Positions 28,007 to 41,462 are shown, numbered from the stretch's first letter. The stretch is 64,000 bases of DNA from Onchocerca lupi (GCA_028564675.1 JAOVVO010000116.1:62001-126000); one strand, 5' to 3'. The notes: generated from the sequence alone by a model not told the origin. Made by a program: numbers and translations.

Positions 28007-30665
28007 AATGCAGAATTATCCACTTCATTCATGATATCAAATGCTCATTGCGATTATTTCGGAAAGTTTCATTAATAGGAATCATTGCAAATACCTTTTT
28101 TGAAAACTTTGTTATTCCATTTTCAATTTTCCAAGCAATCTGTTCACAACAGCAGCTGTACAAATAATGAAATCAAATATCATAGCATTTCATTTCGAAA
28201 AATTCATTTATTCATTGGATGCATTCTTTTATTTCAATCATCATTTATCATTTTAAAATTGATTTTCTCTTCCTTTCTTTTCCTCCCCAAATTTGTTTTC
28301 TTTAACTTTAAAACTGAAAATGCTAAAACTAATTTCAGCTAATGAAATCTTGCATCTTTCAATAAATTATATTTTATTTTGAAAAAAAAAAATTTACTTC
28401 AAATTTTGATTATCGAATATTAAAATATTACTTTTCAAGAATTGATTTGTTGGTATTTATTACGAAATGATAATTTAATTGAAATTTCATAGCTTAATAG
28501 TTTTTAGCATCTGTAAATGATGATATTTAATAATCAAACTTGTCAATGTTATTCAATATCGTCAAAAATAAAAGATTAGCCAATACTACGATGTATAGAT
28601 GATATTTTCAAATGATCGAAAATTTTAATGTTCTCTAGTTAATAATATATTAGCGATAAAGACAATTAACATTTTTTTCTCAGAACAGAATAAAAACAGT
28701 CAATCATACAGAGACATGAGAATTTTGAGGAAGAGAAAAGATGAATTTCAGGCTCAGAAAAATGACCTGGAACTATTTTATAACAGGCTTCTAGGATATT
28801 TGTGATGATTTTCTACTGACAATAAATGTAAGTTAAAAATAAGCCATGGACCTGACAACCTCTAATTTTAAATTAAGATAGTAAAATTTGGCATTTTAGG
28901 GTCAGGAAAATAAATATAATAAAATATTGCTTATATGCATTGAAATAATTTTACAGTATTTTACAGTATCGGTTTCCATTCTCAATTAAGCCTGGAATAA
29001 CGCTATTCGATTTTGATTTGTGTTTGAAATAAGTTTTTTCTGTAACATTTCTAGAACAGTTTTGTAATATTTTACTGCATGCTTCAACTTTTAAGTTGCT
29101 TTCCATCTTTTCCTATTCAAACTTTAATTAATTATCTCTCATGAATTTATTCATTATCTTGTTTGCAAACATATTATTTATTAGTAATAGAATTATTTTC
29201 CAGTTTAATTCTGATGAAGGTCATTCATATCATATCATCTTCATCCAATTATTTATCTTTTGATGATTTTTCCTCTTCATCATATAATTTCTGTTTTTCG
29301 AGAAATGTATATTGAGCTAAACTGAATCAAAATCTGTTTATGACTTAATGTTAATTTCGAATTATATATTTTTAATTTCATTGTAATGTTTATTTTTCAA
29401 TCACAAGCGATGACTGATATCTGATCGAAGTCTATTATATTAAAGTTTGCAGTTGGCGATTGAAAATCAGACGTAAAAATAAAGCTTAAATTCGAAATTA
29501 AAATTTTCCAAAAATTTGAGTCAAAAATGAATTTTCATAAGAAATTTAAAGTGTAATTAAAGCATTAAATTCAAAAAAAAAAGTGAACTTCGGAAACATA
29601 ATTCCAAAATGAATATGTAATTTAGATACAAAGTAAATTTTCGAATAAGTCTAGCTCCAAAAAATTCAGTCTGAAATCAAAGTTCAAATAATAATTTGAT
29701 ATCATACAAACTATCATACAAACTATCAGCATGCACAATAGCTTCAAAGAGAAATTTAAAAAATAGAGAAAAATTTCTTAAATCAACATTAAATTGAATG
29801 AATGCAAAATATTCTATATTTGATTTTAAAAAAATAAAAAGTAGCAATTCAATCAACGAAATACTTCAACGACAATTGGCTACAAAATTTTATTTAACAA
29901 GAAATTATAGAAATTAGTAAAGTAAACTAAAAATTACAATCTTTTCAGTAAACTTCATTCTTCATTTTAGAATATATTTATATTATGGATGTGTAAATTG
30001 AGCATTTCCTTTTTTTTTTTTTTTCCTTTCTTTTGATCGATGTGATACGATGAATATTTTAGATGACTATTGGAGATCATTTTCATCAAACAGAAATATA
30101 CGGTACAAATTGATGCACTTCATAATGCACATTTGATAGCAGCAGTTTTATACAGGATTTCCACTTGAAATGTTTGCAGTTAACCATACACTCCAAACAA
30201 TTCTCGTATTTTTGGGAGAAAAAAAAAAGTTTGAAGGAGAAAAAAGATGGCAAAAGAACGACTGGATAGTCATATATGGTCGGTCTATCTAATCAAATGA
30301 ATTCTTAATGAAAGGCAAAATGGGAAGAATAGATATTTCAATATGAAAATAAAGGGCATACAAACAAAATTTATTTTTTCAACAACTTTACTTTCTTTTC
30401 ATATATATGCTTTTTCATTTTTTTTTCTTCTTTTTTTTTAAATCATACTTTAAAGGGCAAAAGATAGATCAAAGAAATTTATGATTCGACGTTTTTTTCC
30501 TTGATTTTCATATATTATCATGATATCAGTATTGAATTTATGATCTGTTTTTGATTACTTATTCATCAATTTCTTATTTCGTAAACAAACTAATTATTTG
30601 TTGAAAGTACTGTTGTTTATTATTGTTACTGTTATTGTTACCGCATTGTTATCGTCTGTTCATCA

Positions 30666-30767
30666 TTAATTAATAATATTCGTGGAGTCGGCAAGATCTC
30701 CTTTACTATTCCTCATTTTACGCTTATTCCGTGTATTATTAAGCGTCACGTCCGTAAGATTAATCGT
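30666..30767 (-). other. Candidate terminal exon (unassigned)
   Basis: After a good minus-strand acceptor (TTTTAATTTTACAG) there are 33 codons ending in TAA: TINLTDVTLNNTRNKRKMRN then SKGDLADSTNIIN. The stretch is clearly richer in G+C than its surroundings and uses codons such as ACG GAC GTG ACG. No upstream exon was found on this strand, so it may instead be a conserved non-coding block upstream of the plus-strand gene at 31163. Confidence 0.25.
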
Positions 30768-31162
30768 CTGTAAAATTAAACCATTAATTTGTTAAATGCT
30801 TTCGTAACATAAATACGAATTGAAGACTATTATGGAGTAGATACCATTCCATAATATTGTTATAATATATTGATTATTAATCCAATATTAATTAATTACG
30901 GTATTACTGAAAAAATTTTTTTGCAAATCAGTAAGCAAAAGATAAATATATTGATTTGATTTGTAAGATTGGAATGTCAATCGCTTGCTTACAAGATAAA
31001 TCAGAAATGCCAAAATAAATGAAATTCAACAAATCAATCAATATATCTATTCTTTAACACGGAAATCGTTCAAAAAACACCGAAAACTATACTTTTTCGT
31101 AATTTTTTGATTTTGCTTGTTTAAGAAGTTTCATTAAAAAGAAATAATCAGCATTAAGAGAA

Positions 31163-33248
31163 ATGTCATTGTTCAATCAAGTGAAATTTAATGTGGCAAA
31201 AGCAATACAATTCAGTACCGATAACAATATATTTGATATTCCGGAATGTGCTGCACTAATGACAACTGATAAAATTTCTATCAAAGTTGCTAATGATACC
31301 CAAATGTACTTATTTTCTCAGTATTAATTTCATACATTTCAATAGATCATAAAATTCAACCTTGAAAGCTAACAGCAGAAAAAATCATAGAAATGCTGAT
31401 AGTACATTTGTTATCAGCTATCAATTAAATTATTGTTATATTGAAAATGATATAATCTTACCGTTTCTTTCCAACAGATTCGTCTGGCATAGAATCCGTT
31501 CACGATTGAATTGTGTTGATAAACAAACAAACAAACAAACTTAACAGCAATCTTGATTTCGATGATGTGCTATTTTGGAAAATAATTAATAAATCATAAT
31601 TAATGAATCAACTCTGCAAATAGTGTTTTTTTAATTAATTTCTGTTCAGTCCATCGTCTGAAATTATAATTTTCTTTCAGAATTAAAGCAACAGTGGATT
31701 ATATTGAGCATCATATTGCAAATTTTAATATTCGTTTCCTGATACGAGATGAACGAAGGAATAAGAAAACAATTATGTCTGCAAACCTGATATCTGGTAC
31801 GGTATGTTACTTCATTCACTTCAGTTCAAGGAAGTATTCTATTCTATGATCAATGATAAAAATTTAATCATTAATTATCATATCTCCGATAGACAGAACT
31901 TACGGGCCTAAGATTGGTTCTAGTGATTTTTAGATCTTATAATATTTATCATTTCTTCATAGCTAGATTAATTTGGAATAAAAAGACATTTTCGTTGCTA
32001 CTGTAAGCTATCAATCATTTTCGACTTGAAGCTGAACATAGAATAGAGAACAAAATCTAAAAACAAAAACCTAGACCTTTTTCTATTTGAGATTAGAGTT
32101 ATAGGTCACGGTTTTGAAGTAAAGAATGCAGCCGGTGCACGGGTAATGGATATTAAGCTATCGAATAATACCGTATCATCTATTGGAAAAATTGTCCATC
32201 CACTCAGTACCACTATTTATAAGGTAAGCATTGGAAGTATTGATTTCATTTATCAGTGTTTGTCTGATTAGAAATCTTTCTTGACTTTACTAATTATAGT
32301 TTTAATTCCTTTTAATTAATTTATCTAGTCAACTTATTACAGCACTTATAATTCATAACTAAGCTGCACTGTAATAGTAATAACTTTTTTTCTAATATCT
32401 TTTTATTTGTCCTTGATTTATGATCACCAAATACTTCTTTTTTTTTAATTAAAAAGTCTTAAAACAATATCAGTTCATATCAGTCATAATCAGATTAGCT
32501 TTCTTAGAAGTTTACTCATACTTGATTACTTTACGAAATCCTCTCATTGAAGGTTTTGCATGACAACTTAGACAGAAATACTCAACGTTTTCAAGTATAT
32601 CATTTCTCATCCGATCAATCAGTAATAAATATTGAAAAGGTACTTCTCGCTTATAGTCAGAAAGCAAACGCAAAGTTTTCATAGCTTTAATCTTAATCGA
32701 TGAGTCATTTGCATTGTTTTCCCATTGTCTTCCATAACTGAAGAATTCCGTTATGTAAATTTCGTGATTCTATTTCTTCCTGATAGAATTTCAATCATCA
32801 GTATTTACAGACAACTTTATCAATGTATCCATTACTTAAAATGATTGGAATACTAGAAACTGAATGTGTATATCAATTCAAACTTATGGATGGTAATGAA
32901 CTGGCACGAGTTTATCCAAAAATTGTCTTGAGTGGCAGGACGCTTATTTTAAAATATGAGTAAGTAAAATTTTCTGATTTATGTTCAATTAATTTTGGTT
33001 GCAAAATTTTCTAACCTTTTTTTAGTCAATTTAATTCAACTTTTTAATAAACAAGTAATAAAATATTGCTTTAAAGTAATTGAAGCATTTTTTTAATTTA
33101 TAGAATAATGCACTTGGACATGCAAATGCGAGCAGTAATCTTAGGTACAACACTAATGCTCGTTCTGCATGAGGTATATCCGGAAATCCGGAACGCCTTG
33201 GCCGCATCAATTGTCGGAAGCGGAACCGATGAAACTATGAACATCTGA
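31163..33248 (+). CDS. Scramblase/Tubby-C-like domain protein, divergent
   Basis: Exons 31163-31305, 31681-31801, 32092-32223, 32553-32639, 32787-32959 and 33104-33248: 801 bases, 266 aa plus TGA. It begins MSLFNQVKFNVAKAIQF. The C-terminal part has repeating beta-strand-like segments (VIGHGFEVKNAAGARVMDIK; CVYQFKLMDGNELARVYPKI) and ends with LDMQMRAVILGTTLMLVLHE. That segment resembles the last helix of phospholipid scramblases (LDV.MKAV.IG..FLIDF), in which a hydrophobic helix fills the Tubby-like barrel. The assignment rests on this similarity and is moderate; function (lipid scrambling or a soluble LOR/Tubby-like role) is unknown. Exon 3 uses a TTTGAG acceptor at 32090, chosen because it alone keeps phase with the strong GTATGT donor of exon 2. 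The ATG is the first in frame; no trans-splice site was identified. Confidence 0.7.
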
Positions 33249-33786
33249 AGTCCGGGATATTATTATGTTACATGCATGCTATTATTTGAACTATTTGAAG
33301 GCTTATTTAAGATTAAAATTAAATTTTTCAAAAAATTTCGCAAGTGAAATTTCAGCAAAAAAAAGTGAATTTTTTCAAATTCCAACATTTACAATATGCC
33401 TGATTATTTAAAATTTGTTTTATAGTTACAGTTGCACGACTGCTGAAAATTTGTCACTTTTCTTCCAACTTACTTTTTCTTCCATTAACTAAAAGCAATT
33501 TTCATTTAATATTTAAAACTTTTGAAATGCAACATTTTCGATAAAATTTATTTATAGTGGAAAGTATAAGGAATATATAAGACATTCAAGTCAAATAGTC
33601 AACTATCTAATGAATATTGCTGATTAATTCGATTAAAATGCTCACATAGTCTTTTTCGGTAGTTACCTAATATATTCATCGCTTATATATCATTCATTTT
33701 TTCTCTCTTTTTTTTTTTGTATGTTTCATTTAAATATTGGAAAACAGCAAATAGTAATAGTATATGAAAATATGATAGAAATTCAG
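33249..33786. other. 3' flank of the scramblase-like gene
   Basis: AT-rich flank containing the expected 3' untranslated region. No gene seen before the minisatellite. Confidence 0.5.
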
Positions 33787-34172
33787 AATTTAATAAATGA
33801 CTACGATAATAAAATCTGATTAATGACTTTAGTAAGGAATTGTAATTTAATAAATGACTACGATAATAAAATCTGATTAATGACTTTAATAAGGAATTGT
33901 AATTTAATAAATGACTATGATAATAAAATTTAATTAATGACTTTAATAAGTGGCTGTAATTTAATAAATGACTATGATAATAAAATTCAATTAATGACTT
34001 TAATAAGTGGCTGTGATTTAATAAATGACTATGATAATAAAACTTAATTAATGACTTTAATAAGTGGCTGTAATTTAATAAATGACTATGATAATAAAAT
34101 TTAATTAATGACTTCAATAAGTTGCTGTAATTTAATAAATGATTATAAAATCTAATAAATGACTTAAATATA
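33787..34172. repeat. 57-bp minisatellite, six units plus a partial
   Basis: Units begin at 33787, 33844, 33901, 33958, 34015 and 34072, with a shortened unit from 34129. Each starts AATTTAATAAATGACTA and carries a second TTAATGACTT. Because 57 is a multiple of three, the minus strand stays open and would encode 19-residue repeats of the type LLNYSHLLKSLIKFYYHSH. Differences between units are mostly transitions. I see no start context, splice sites or relatives that would make it a gene. Confidence 0.95.
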
Positions 34173-37045
34173 TGCCACACAAAGGTTAAGGAATAGAATT
34201 AATTAATCTCAGAGCCATTTCATCACTTCTCATTTATTATTTTCACTCTACTTTTCCTTTTGATATCTGCAACTGTAAAATTGTGTGAAAACTTTTTTTT
34301 CTTGCAAAATTTACATAGCAATTTTTAAAACATACTTTTTTACTGAAATTTGATCGAATAAATAGATGCAAAAAAGTTTAAAGTACAAATATAATTCGGT
34401 GAAAATTTGAAATGAATAAGGAATTTTAATACAACTGGTGTTAAAATGCAAACGAAATTCATTTGCTGAACGAATGCCAGCAAGCAAAAAGCATATTATG
34501 ACCTTTTCAAAAGAGAAAACTATTTTTTAATTCTCTTAATATGAATTAAGTATTTGAGAAAATGTCGAAAATCGGTGTTTCGTCTTATATTCTCCAATGA
34601 ATACCATAAACTTATGTGAAAAAAATTTCAAAAAGAATTTCCTTTCGTTTTTTAATTGCACACGCAATTTAACGCTTAATTACTCACGCATACCTCCTAA
34701 AGATCATTATTGCACGAATGGATGCTTACAAACTTTGAAAATACAGATCATTATTTTAATAACTTACTATAAGCTATTCTTCTAGGAATTGATCACCTAA
34801 CACAAGAAAAACAATCGCCTGCAAAAGCTCACTAATTGATTGAATTGATTAATATTGAACGGAAAAAAAAAGTGATTAATTTGAATTACTATTGGCTGTC
34901 CTTGTCAAAATTAAAATTATATGTTTAAGAATACTGAAATATTTTGCTGTTCATACAACATCACGGATGTTTATGCAAAATGAATTCCGCATCCATGTAA
35001 ATATTGATCTCATCATTTCTCAGAATATGGATTATCGACCATCCAGAATGCTCAAAATAAGTGACCTCCTCGATCCGGAATGCTCATAAAATCTTCATCC
35101 AGCTGATGAGTGGCTAACTTGCAAAATGCTCTGAAAAATTGAACTTTATATAAAATGTAAGCTATTTTTACGATTTTTAGTGGAATTCGCAACCGGCTGA
35201 CATGAAGCTCAATTCTATATCCGTATTTGGTAATTAATTCTGCTGTTAAATGAGCCTGTAAATTTCAAGCTAAATGATGCTATAAAAGTTACAAAGAACA
35301 GGATTGATGGCAGGGCAAAATCTGTAATCAATATCCGTGTTTGTAATCTGAATGATTTATTGATAATTGTAGGCTCTTTTTGTTGATAAGAACTATCAAA
35401 TTTATTAATTGTTGACAAACAAAATAACATCACATTAAATAAATCAATAAAAAATAAATTTCAATTAGTACTGACTAGGAATAAAGAACAAATGTGTGTG
35501 CAAGCACACAATATCATTATTGACTTTTGAGATTTTTTGTAAAAATAATAATTAGATCTTAATTAGGCCTCATTTTACATTTTTCATATGCTCTTATTAT
35601 GATGCTAATCAAAGTTCTTGAATTTATAGAAATTTCATCCTTAATAGAAAAAGAATGGAACTAAAAAGATTGTGCTTTAATTTTAAATTATTGAAATAAC
35701 TGAACCGACTTGCTTCCTAACTAATAATGCATCAAATCAGCAATTGTGAAAAATTTACATAAATTTGCAGCATGTTGGAAAATATCACAGGAGATCTACA
35801 ATATATTGCAGAATGTATTCAAATTTACGTAAATACCGAATCATTGCAAAACTGTCTTTCGAAAACAGAATCATTTTCGAATTTTCCTAAATTTCGATAA
35901 AATTCATGTCAAGTTTGACCAATGAATAGCTAGCAACGATTTGCATAAAAGGTATAATATAATTGATAATATAAGTACAATATAATTGAAAACAATGCTA
36001 AACTAAACAATCATGGCGAAAAAAGTAATAACAAGAATGTATTAAATATATAAAGTAATGAGAAATTTGAAATTTAAAAATAAAAATTAAATTAAGAAAT
36101 AAAAGACTGAAGAATTAAGCGATATAAACTAACTGGAAATACAATATATGTTTGTTGCATTCTCTCTGTAATTAATTGTAATGATCGATAATCTTTCATG
36201 ATTTTTATGATAATTTAAAAATTTTGAAATTCAAAAAATGTTCAAAAGATTAAAGTTCAAAAAATGAAGTAATTGAAATGAAACTCTTTGCTGTTGATAA
36301 AAACATATCCCTATAATTATTGCAACTAGTAATCAATACTGAAGTTATCAATGATAAGCTGACATTTCGAACCAAAAAGCTAAATGTGAATTTGAATTAT
36401 GACTCAATAGCAATCATCATGGCCAAGAATTTTCTCATTTCTGGAAAATCCAATCTCTATTTGATTCATTTTTCATATTTCCTATGTTTCAATGGTTTCA
36501 AACGAAAATCTAATTCTTATGAAATTGAGTGCAAAACTAGAAAATTTAAGAAAATGCAAGCAATCGTTTAGCCTCACCTGATGGCGAATGTTTCAGATGA
36601 GATTAATTAATTTATATGATGCAATCATACAGTTTTCTTAAATAATATTCCATCAAAACAATCGCTTATCACAGATAACAGTTATTCTGCAAGCTGAAGT
36701 TACCAATACTTGGAATTATAACTATTACTTAAAATATTGTTTTTAAATTTTAAAAATTTTCTAAGACTTTTGCTGTTTTTGATTTATCTCTTATATATTA
36801 TACACAATTTAATACTAATTATAATAATAATTAAGTTTTTATGAAAAGTTATGATTTTAAATATAAGAAATATTTCTGCTTTTATTTCATAACAATTTTT
36901 GAGCATTTTATATGATCTCTTTTTATATTTCAGTATTTCTTTCCGTTTTTTTTGTTTTTTTTATTTCTTTGTCTTATCAAATTTATCTTTCATTAGTACC
37001 TGAAAAATTAGAAGTGCACAGTATCCTTTTGCATTATTAAGCTCC

Positions 37046-37115
37046 TGGGTTATTAAGCTTATTAAGCTTATTAAGCTTAATAAGCTTAATAGGTTATTAA
37101 GCTTATTTATTAAGC
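37046..37115. repeat. TTATTAAGCTT repeat with 32-bp perfect palindrome
   Basis: Repeated TTATTAAGCT units create a perfect 32-bp palindrome from 37060 to 37091, centred on AAGCTT (TTAAGCTTATTAAGC and its complement). It may form a hairpin or cruciform. Confidence 0.9.
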
Positions 37116-39139
37116 TCCTGCAATTCCAATCAGTTATTTGGCTCATTTTAATATTTCAATTATTATGAAACTTGCAATAATAACTTCTTGCAACAATTGA
37201 TTTTTAAATATTTTTTGACGAAGTTGCTAGTAAAATATTAGGTTTTGTTTCTCAATAATTGATTTAATTATTGTGTAGGTTGTTTTTTTCTTGGATTTTC
37301 GCTCACTTTTTAATAGAATTGCGAATTTTGTTTTTTATTTTTTACTTGCTTCAAAGTTTTGATTGTCCGGTAAGTCGATTATTTTAAATTTCTGCATGAT
37401 AATTCTTTTATTGTCTTTCTGATTGCTATTTGGTTGTTTTAAATAATTAATTGTTAGCTTTTAATTGTACTTTTTTTTTTGTTTTTCTTATCTATCCAGT
37501 AATATATGTGGTCTTGCATGTTTTTCATTTTTTTTAAACTTTACCCGTTATCTTTTGTGAGTTTTCTATTTCTCATTTTAGTTTTGTATTTTGAATCCAA
37601 ATCCGTCGATACCCAGGTTTTTCTCTCGCATGCCCTTCTGATAATTTCATTTTTTTTTTTTTTTTGACAATTTGTGTGCTTTTTACTCATTACATAGTTA
37701 TTTTTCCAAATTTAACCCAATTTATTCCTTCTATAACTTATATTTTGTTAATTCCGCCTTTTTGGATGCTTAACTACTCCATTCATAAATACTCTTTATT
37801 GTTGCTTATTCAATTTATACTTTCTTTTGTTCATTTAATTTATGTCTATTTTATTCTTTCTTGAACTTTTGCGCTTCTATTTTGTTAGATTAATCGAATT
37901 TAGTAATTCTGTTTTGATGAATTAACAAATTTTGTTTTGTGATTTCTTTATTTAACTAGTACAATTAGTAAAATTATTGCAACTTTGCCATTAAACAGCT
38001 TGATACAAGAAGAGCGAAAAGCAAAACTTCGTGAATTTTGATCATTGTTGTTATCAGTTAAATTTTGACTCTGATTATGTTTCGAATTTTCCTTAATTTT
38101 TCATTTTTGAAATTTTTTGCTATAAGTGTTATTTCGACAAAACTTAGGCAAATCGTGTCGTAATCACTCAATTACCAACTATGCTCTAAGCAAAATTTTT
38201 TATGATACTTGGCTTATATAAAAAATAACGGTCTTTGATGAAAAAATTGTTACTTTTTCATACATTTTCAACCGATGAAATAAAATAAAATAAAAAAAAC
38301 TACTTTTCATGATGATAAAATCGATTCATTGAATGATGTGATATTCTGATTATCAGTTTTTCAAAGATTATGATCAGTCAAAGCAAATTTAACTTTTAAT
38401 CTAATGACCTAGTTTTTCACTTTTTTTTTTAAATGGAAAAATGGAGTTTAGAAAAAAATACCTTTTTGAATCTGCATTTTGTTCTAAAAAAAATATATGC
38501 AGGTATCAAATTAATTTATATTCTTTATCGTTAAAAAGATCACTTCAATTCGATGTGAAATCGAATCATTCATCCTTCATCCTCTAAACTTTTGTCCTGA
38601 TTTCTCAATTTCGGAAATTTATTTAGCAAAAAAACTGGATAATATATTTGTATAGAAAATGCACAGAAAAGTTGTGAAAATTAGATAATATATGTATTTT
38701 TCAGGTTATTCGAAGGTGACCCAAATTTACTGAAATAGACTCTTTCCAAAACAATAAAAAAAAAAAAAAAACTTCTCTTTCCTAGAAAATAGATGCGTTC
38801 CTTTATTCTTTAGTTTTTAAATGTGATGTGAAAGGTGCAAGAGTTTTTCCTGTGACAATTTTTAAGATCATCTTTCATAGTTAGAACTAAGTGAATTAAA
38901 TTTGAAGATTATTGAGAGCAGGTAAGTAAGGAAATAGAACTTAAATCAGAAGAATTAAAGCGAGAACTTCAGGTAAGGAAATAAAAATTGTGTGTATTGT
39001 TGCTTATTGTAACAGAAAGCAATCTTAATTCATCTCTAAGAATTTATTCATTAATCAAAGGGAACTTTTTCAATTATTCGAAATTATAAAAATTATGAAA
39101 AATGCGGAAAATGAATAAATCAATTGTTTACTATGATAA

Positions 39140-39161
39140 TATTACTTTTTTTTTAACAGGT
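39140..39161 (+). promoter_or_regulatory. Probable trans-splice acceptor for the collagen gene
   Basis: A T run followed by AACAG ends two bases before ATG 39162. This fits a spliced-leader acceptor and decides the start: an upstream in-frame ATG (39102) would be cut off and does not fit the short N-terminus of cuticle collagens. Confidence 0.5.
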
Positions 39162-41462
39162 ATGAAAGTTCATAAAGTGACATTCTTAGCATCAGCAATA
39201 AGTGGTGTATCCTTGATGGTATGTTTGCTTGCCATCCTGATGATTTATAGAGATGTACAAAAGACCTGGAATGAACTGGATTCAGAAATCAGTATATTCA
39301 GGGTATGTTTGTTGCTTCTAATATTTCAAGATCGAGTGCATCAGGTGCAACTAATATCACTGATTATCATTTTCAGATATTAGGTATATAAAATATTCCT
39401 CTAAAATGATATATTTTGCAGAAGCTTTTTTTTTAAAATAGCATGAGCCCAGCCGTAATGATCGAAAAAAGATTGTAAAAAAAAAAGATAAATACTTTAT
39501 TTGAATATATATTTCTCAATTAAAGAAAGATAAATAGCTTTTTTGGATATTTACCTGATCATTCGATCAAGTTTGAATGAAACAGGCATTCTAAGTACCG
39601 TAGCTTCGTGAGTTTTAGGCAACAACAGATGATTTATGGAATGATATGATACAACTTGCTCAAAAAAAACGTTTTCGACGGCAATATAATGATAAGGATA
39701 TCAGAAATGATTCAGCAAAAATTTCATATCAATCTGAACCATCAAATGGATATGATAACGATGCACGGTTCGATCAGTATGAATCCGAAACTATCAATGT
39801 CCCATCTGGGGAAAATGATGCTACATGTGGCATGTGTTGAAATAATTTTTCAGTGATGTTTTAGAAAAAATATTGATTAAATTTACGGCTGCTTAATAAA
39901 TATTACTAATTCATCTATTTGCAGAATGCCGTATCGATAATAAATGTCCAGCAGGTCCGCCAGGCCCGAAAGGACCACCTGGCCATAAAGGTATTCAACA
40001 ATGAACTTCAAACTTTGCCTGAAAAAATTCAGATATTTCTAACAGGCCAAAAAATATAGCTGGTTTGATTTTCCAGGAGAAGATGGATTACCAGGTAAGG
40101 ATGGCAAACCGGGTGCTGATGCAATGGATGTTAAACAAAACAAAACCACCACTGGTTGCTTCAGATGTCCAATGGGTCCTCGAGGTCCACCAGGAGCTTT
40201 GGGACGTCCCGGGCCACGTGGACTAAGTGGAAGTAGAGGCCGAGCTGGCTTACCAGGGCGAAATGGGTCTCCTGGTTTACCTGGAGAGCCTGGACCACCA
40301 GGACCCCGCGGTAATCTCTTTATTTATTACAAAAAAAAAAAAAAAAAAAAAAAAAAAGAAACAGATAATATCAACAAGAAAGAAATCAAATAAAAAGTCC
40401 AAACAAACATACGAATTTGATTCAATATCACAGCAATGGAACGTATATTTTAATTTTTTTTTCTTATATTTTAAGAAATTTCCATGAAATTAATTGCACG
40501 TAACAAAGAATCAATACCAACAATATTAAAATCATATTGTCCAGAGACAAATTCAGGCTGACCTTCAACCCTCAAAAAGGATAAAAGTTCAATCAGTACT
40601 CGGTCATCCTTAATAAAAAATTAAAATATCGAAAAATTTAGCAAACCAAACGAGTCTTGAAACTTCTGACTCAAAAAAGTTGGAAAACTTGAAATTTTTT
40701 TCATGATATTAGAATTCTGCAAATTTTGATTTGAATGAGAATTTGGGTGAATTTAATGTGGAACTTGCAATTAATTTAGGTCCTGACGGACCAGCAGGGC
40801 CACCTGGTGTGAAAGGCGAAGATGCAGAACATCCAGTAGGTCGTCCAGGCTTAAAGGGTGAGCCAGGAGTACCAGGGCCAAGAGGACCGCCTGGGATGAG
40901 TGGTCGACACGCTTCGTTCGGTCCCACTGGTCCTCCAGGACCACCTGGTTAGTTTATGAAATTTTTCTCGTAAGAATTTTCAATTGATGAATTTTAAGTA
41001 CTGTGCCGAGAAGAACATAGTAGTTAATAGTTGTTTTCAATATTTCAAAATTTCAGGAAATCCTGGACCTAGAGGACCACAGGGAGCTGCTGGACCATAC
41101 GGTAAAGCTGGACCTCCTGGATTACCAGGAAAAGATGCTGAAGTGATTTTTTAGTATTTTTAAATAATTTAAAAGTTTTTTCTAGCTCAAGATTCCAAAA
41201 CTAATGCATACTTAATACGACCATCGTCGCGAAACATATATATTGCAATGAAATCAAGTTGACCTCCAGTTGACACAAAATATACTGCTTTCTGCGAACA
41301 ATATATCGATTGCATTTTCTAATAGAATTTAGAGTTTTTTTATCCGAAATTCCAAAAAATCAATCAGATTTCTTGAACATAACTAATCGAAAATTTCAGT
41401 ACTGTCCATGTCCAGAGCGTCAAGAGAGTGCGATTTTCTACGCAAAACAGAAGAAAATGTGA
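39162..41462 (+). CDS. Nematode cuticle collagen
   Basis: Exons 39162-39302, 39619-39829, 39925-39990, 40077-40310, 40780-40947, 41057-41142 and 41400-41462: 969 bases, 322 aa plus TGA. Order: short N-terminus and hydrophobic signal-anchor (MKVHKVTFLASAISGVSLMV), the cuticle-collagen N-terminal domain, a basic RFRR furin-like site (residues 65-68, homology box A), Cys cluster CECRIDNKC, a first Gly-X-Y block, a Cys-containing break (TTTGCFRCPMGP), longer Gly-X-Y blocks and the C-terminal DAEYCPCPER. Such chains are cleaved, trimerise and are cross-linked in the cuticle. The Cys and Tyr pattern resembles the SQT-1/ROL-6-type group, but I do not assign an orthologue. Exon 2 must end with a GC donor (TGTG/GCATGT) to stay in frame; see findings. 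The start was chosen from the TTTTAACAG acceptor just before ATG 39162. Confidence 0.95.

Larger units (their letters stand above)
20485..31162. other. Long gene-poor region
   Basis: About 10.7 kb with no gene that I can support. It contains a 27-base A run near 20671, several diverged direct repeats listed separately, a GC-richer alternating purine-pyrimidine patch at 24618-24650, clustered TGACG/CGTCA motifs at 27976-28006, and one exon-like GC-richer stretch at 30666-30767 on the minus strand. A reading near 22628-22860 (MLSQLKLLIEEDISQELWEV) has coding-like residues but no recognisable family. Confidence 0.5.
34173..39161. other. Gene-poor region upstream of the collagen gene
   Basis: About 5 kb. 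From about 37200 to 37900 the plus strand is strikingly T-rich. A 32-bp palindrome lies at 37060-37091. Open readings at 37664-37864 and 36320-36571 reflect composition. The collagen promoter should be in the last few hundred bases, but I recognise no specific element. Confidence 0.5.

Noticed and set aside
33683..34180. 165-codon minus-strand reading as a protein gene
   Set aside because: It is explained by a 57-bp minisatellite whose unit length is a multiple of three. No start, splice or homology evidence.
37664..37864. Hydrophobic reading suggesting a chemoreceptor fragment
   Set aside because: The strand is extremely T-rich here, so Phe, Leu and Ile runs are expected by composition.
40709..40927. 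Minus-strand Gly/Pro-rich reading over the collagen gene
   Set aside because: Gly-Pro repeats read as Gly/Pro-rich peptides on the opposite strand too; the plus strand has the correct N- and C-terminal domains.
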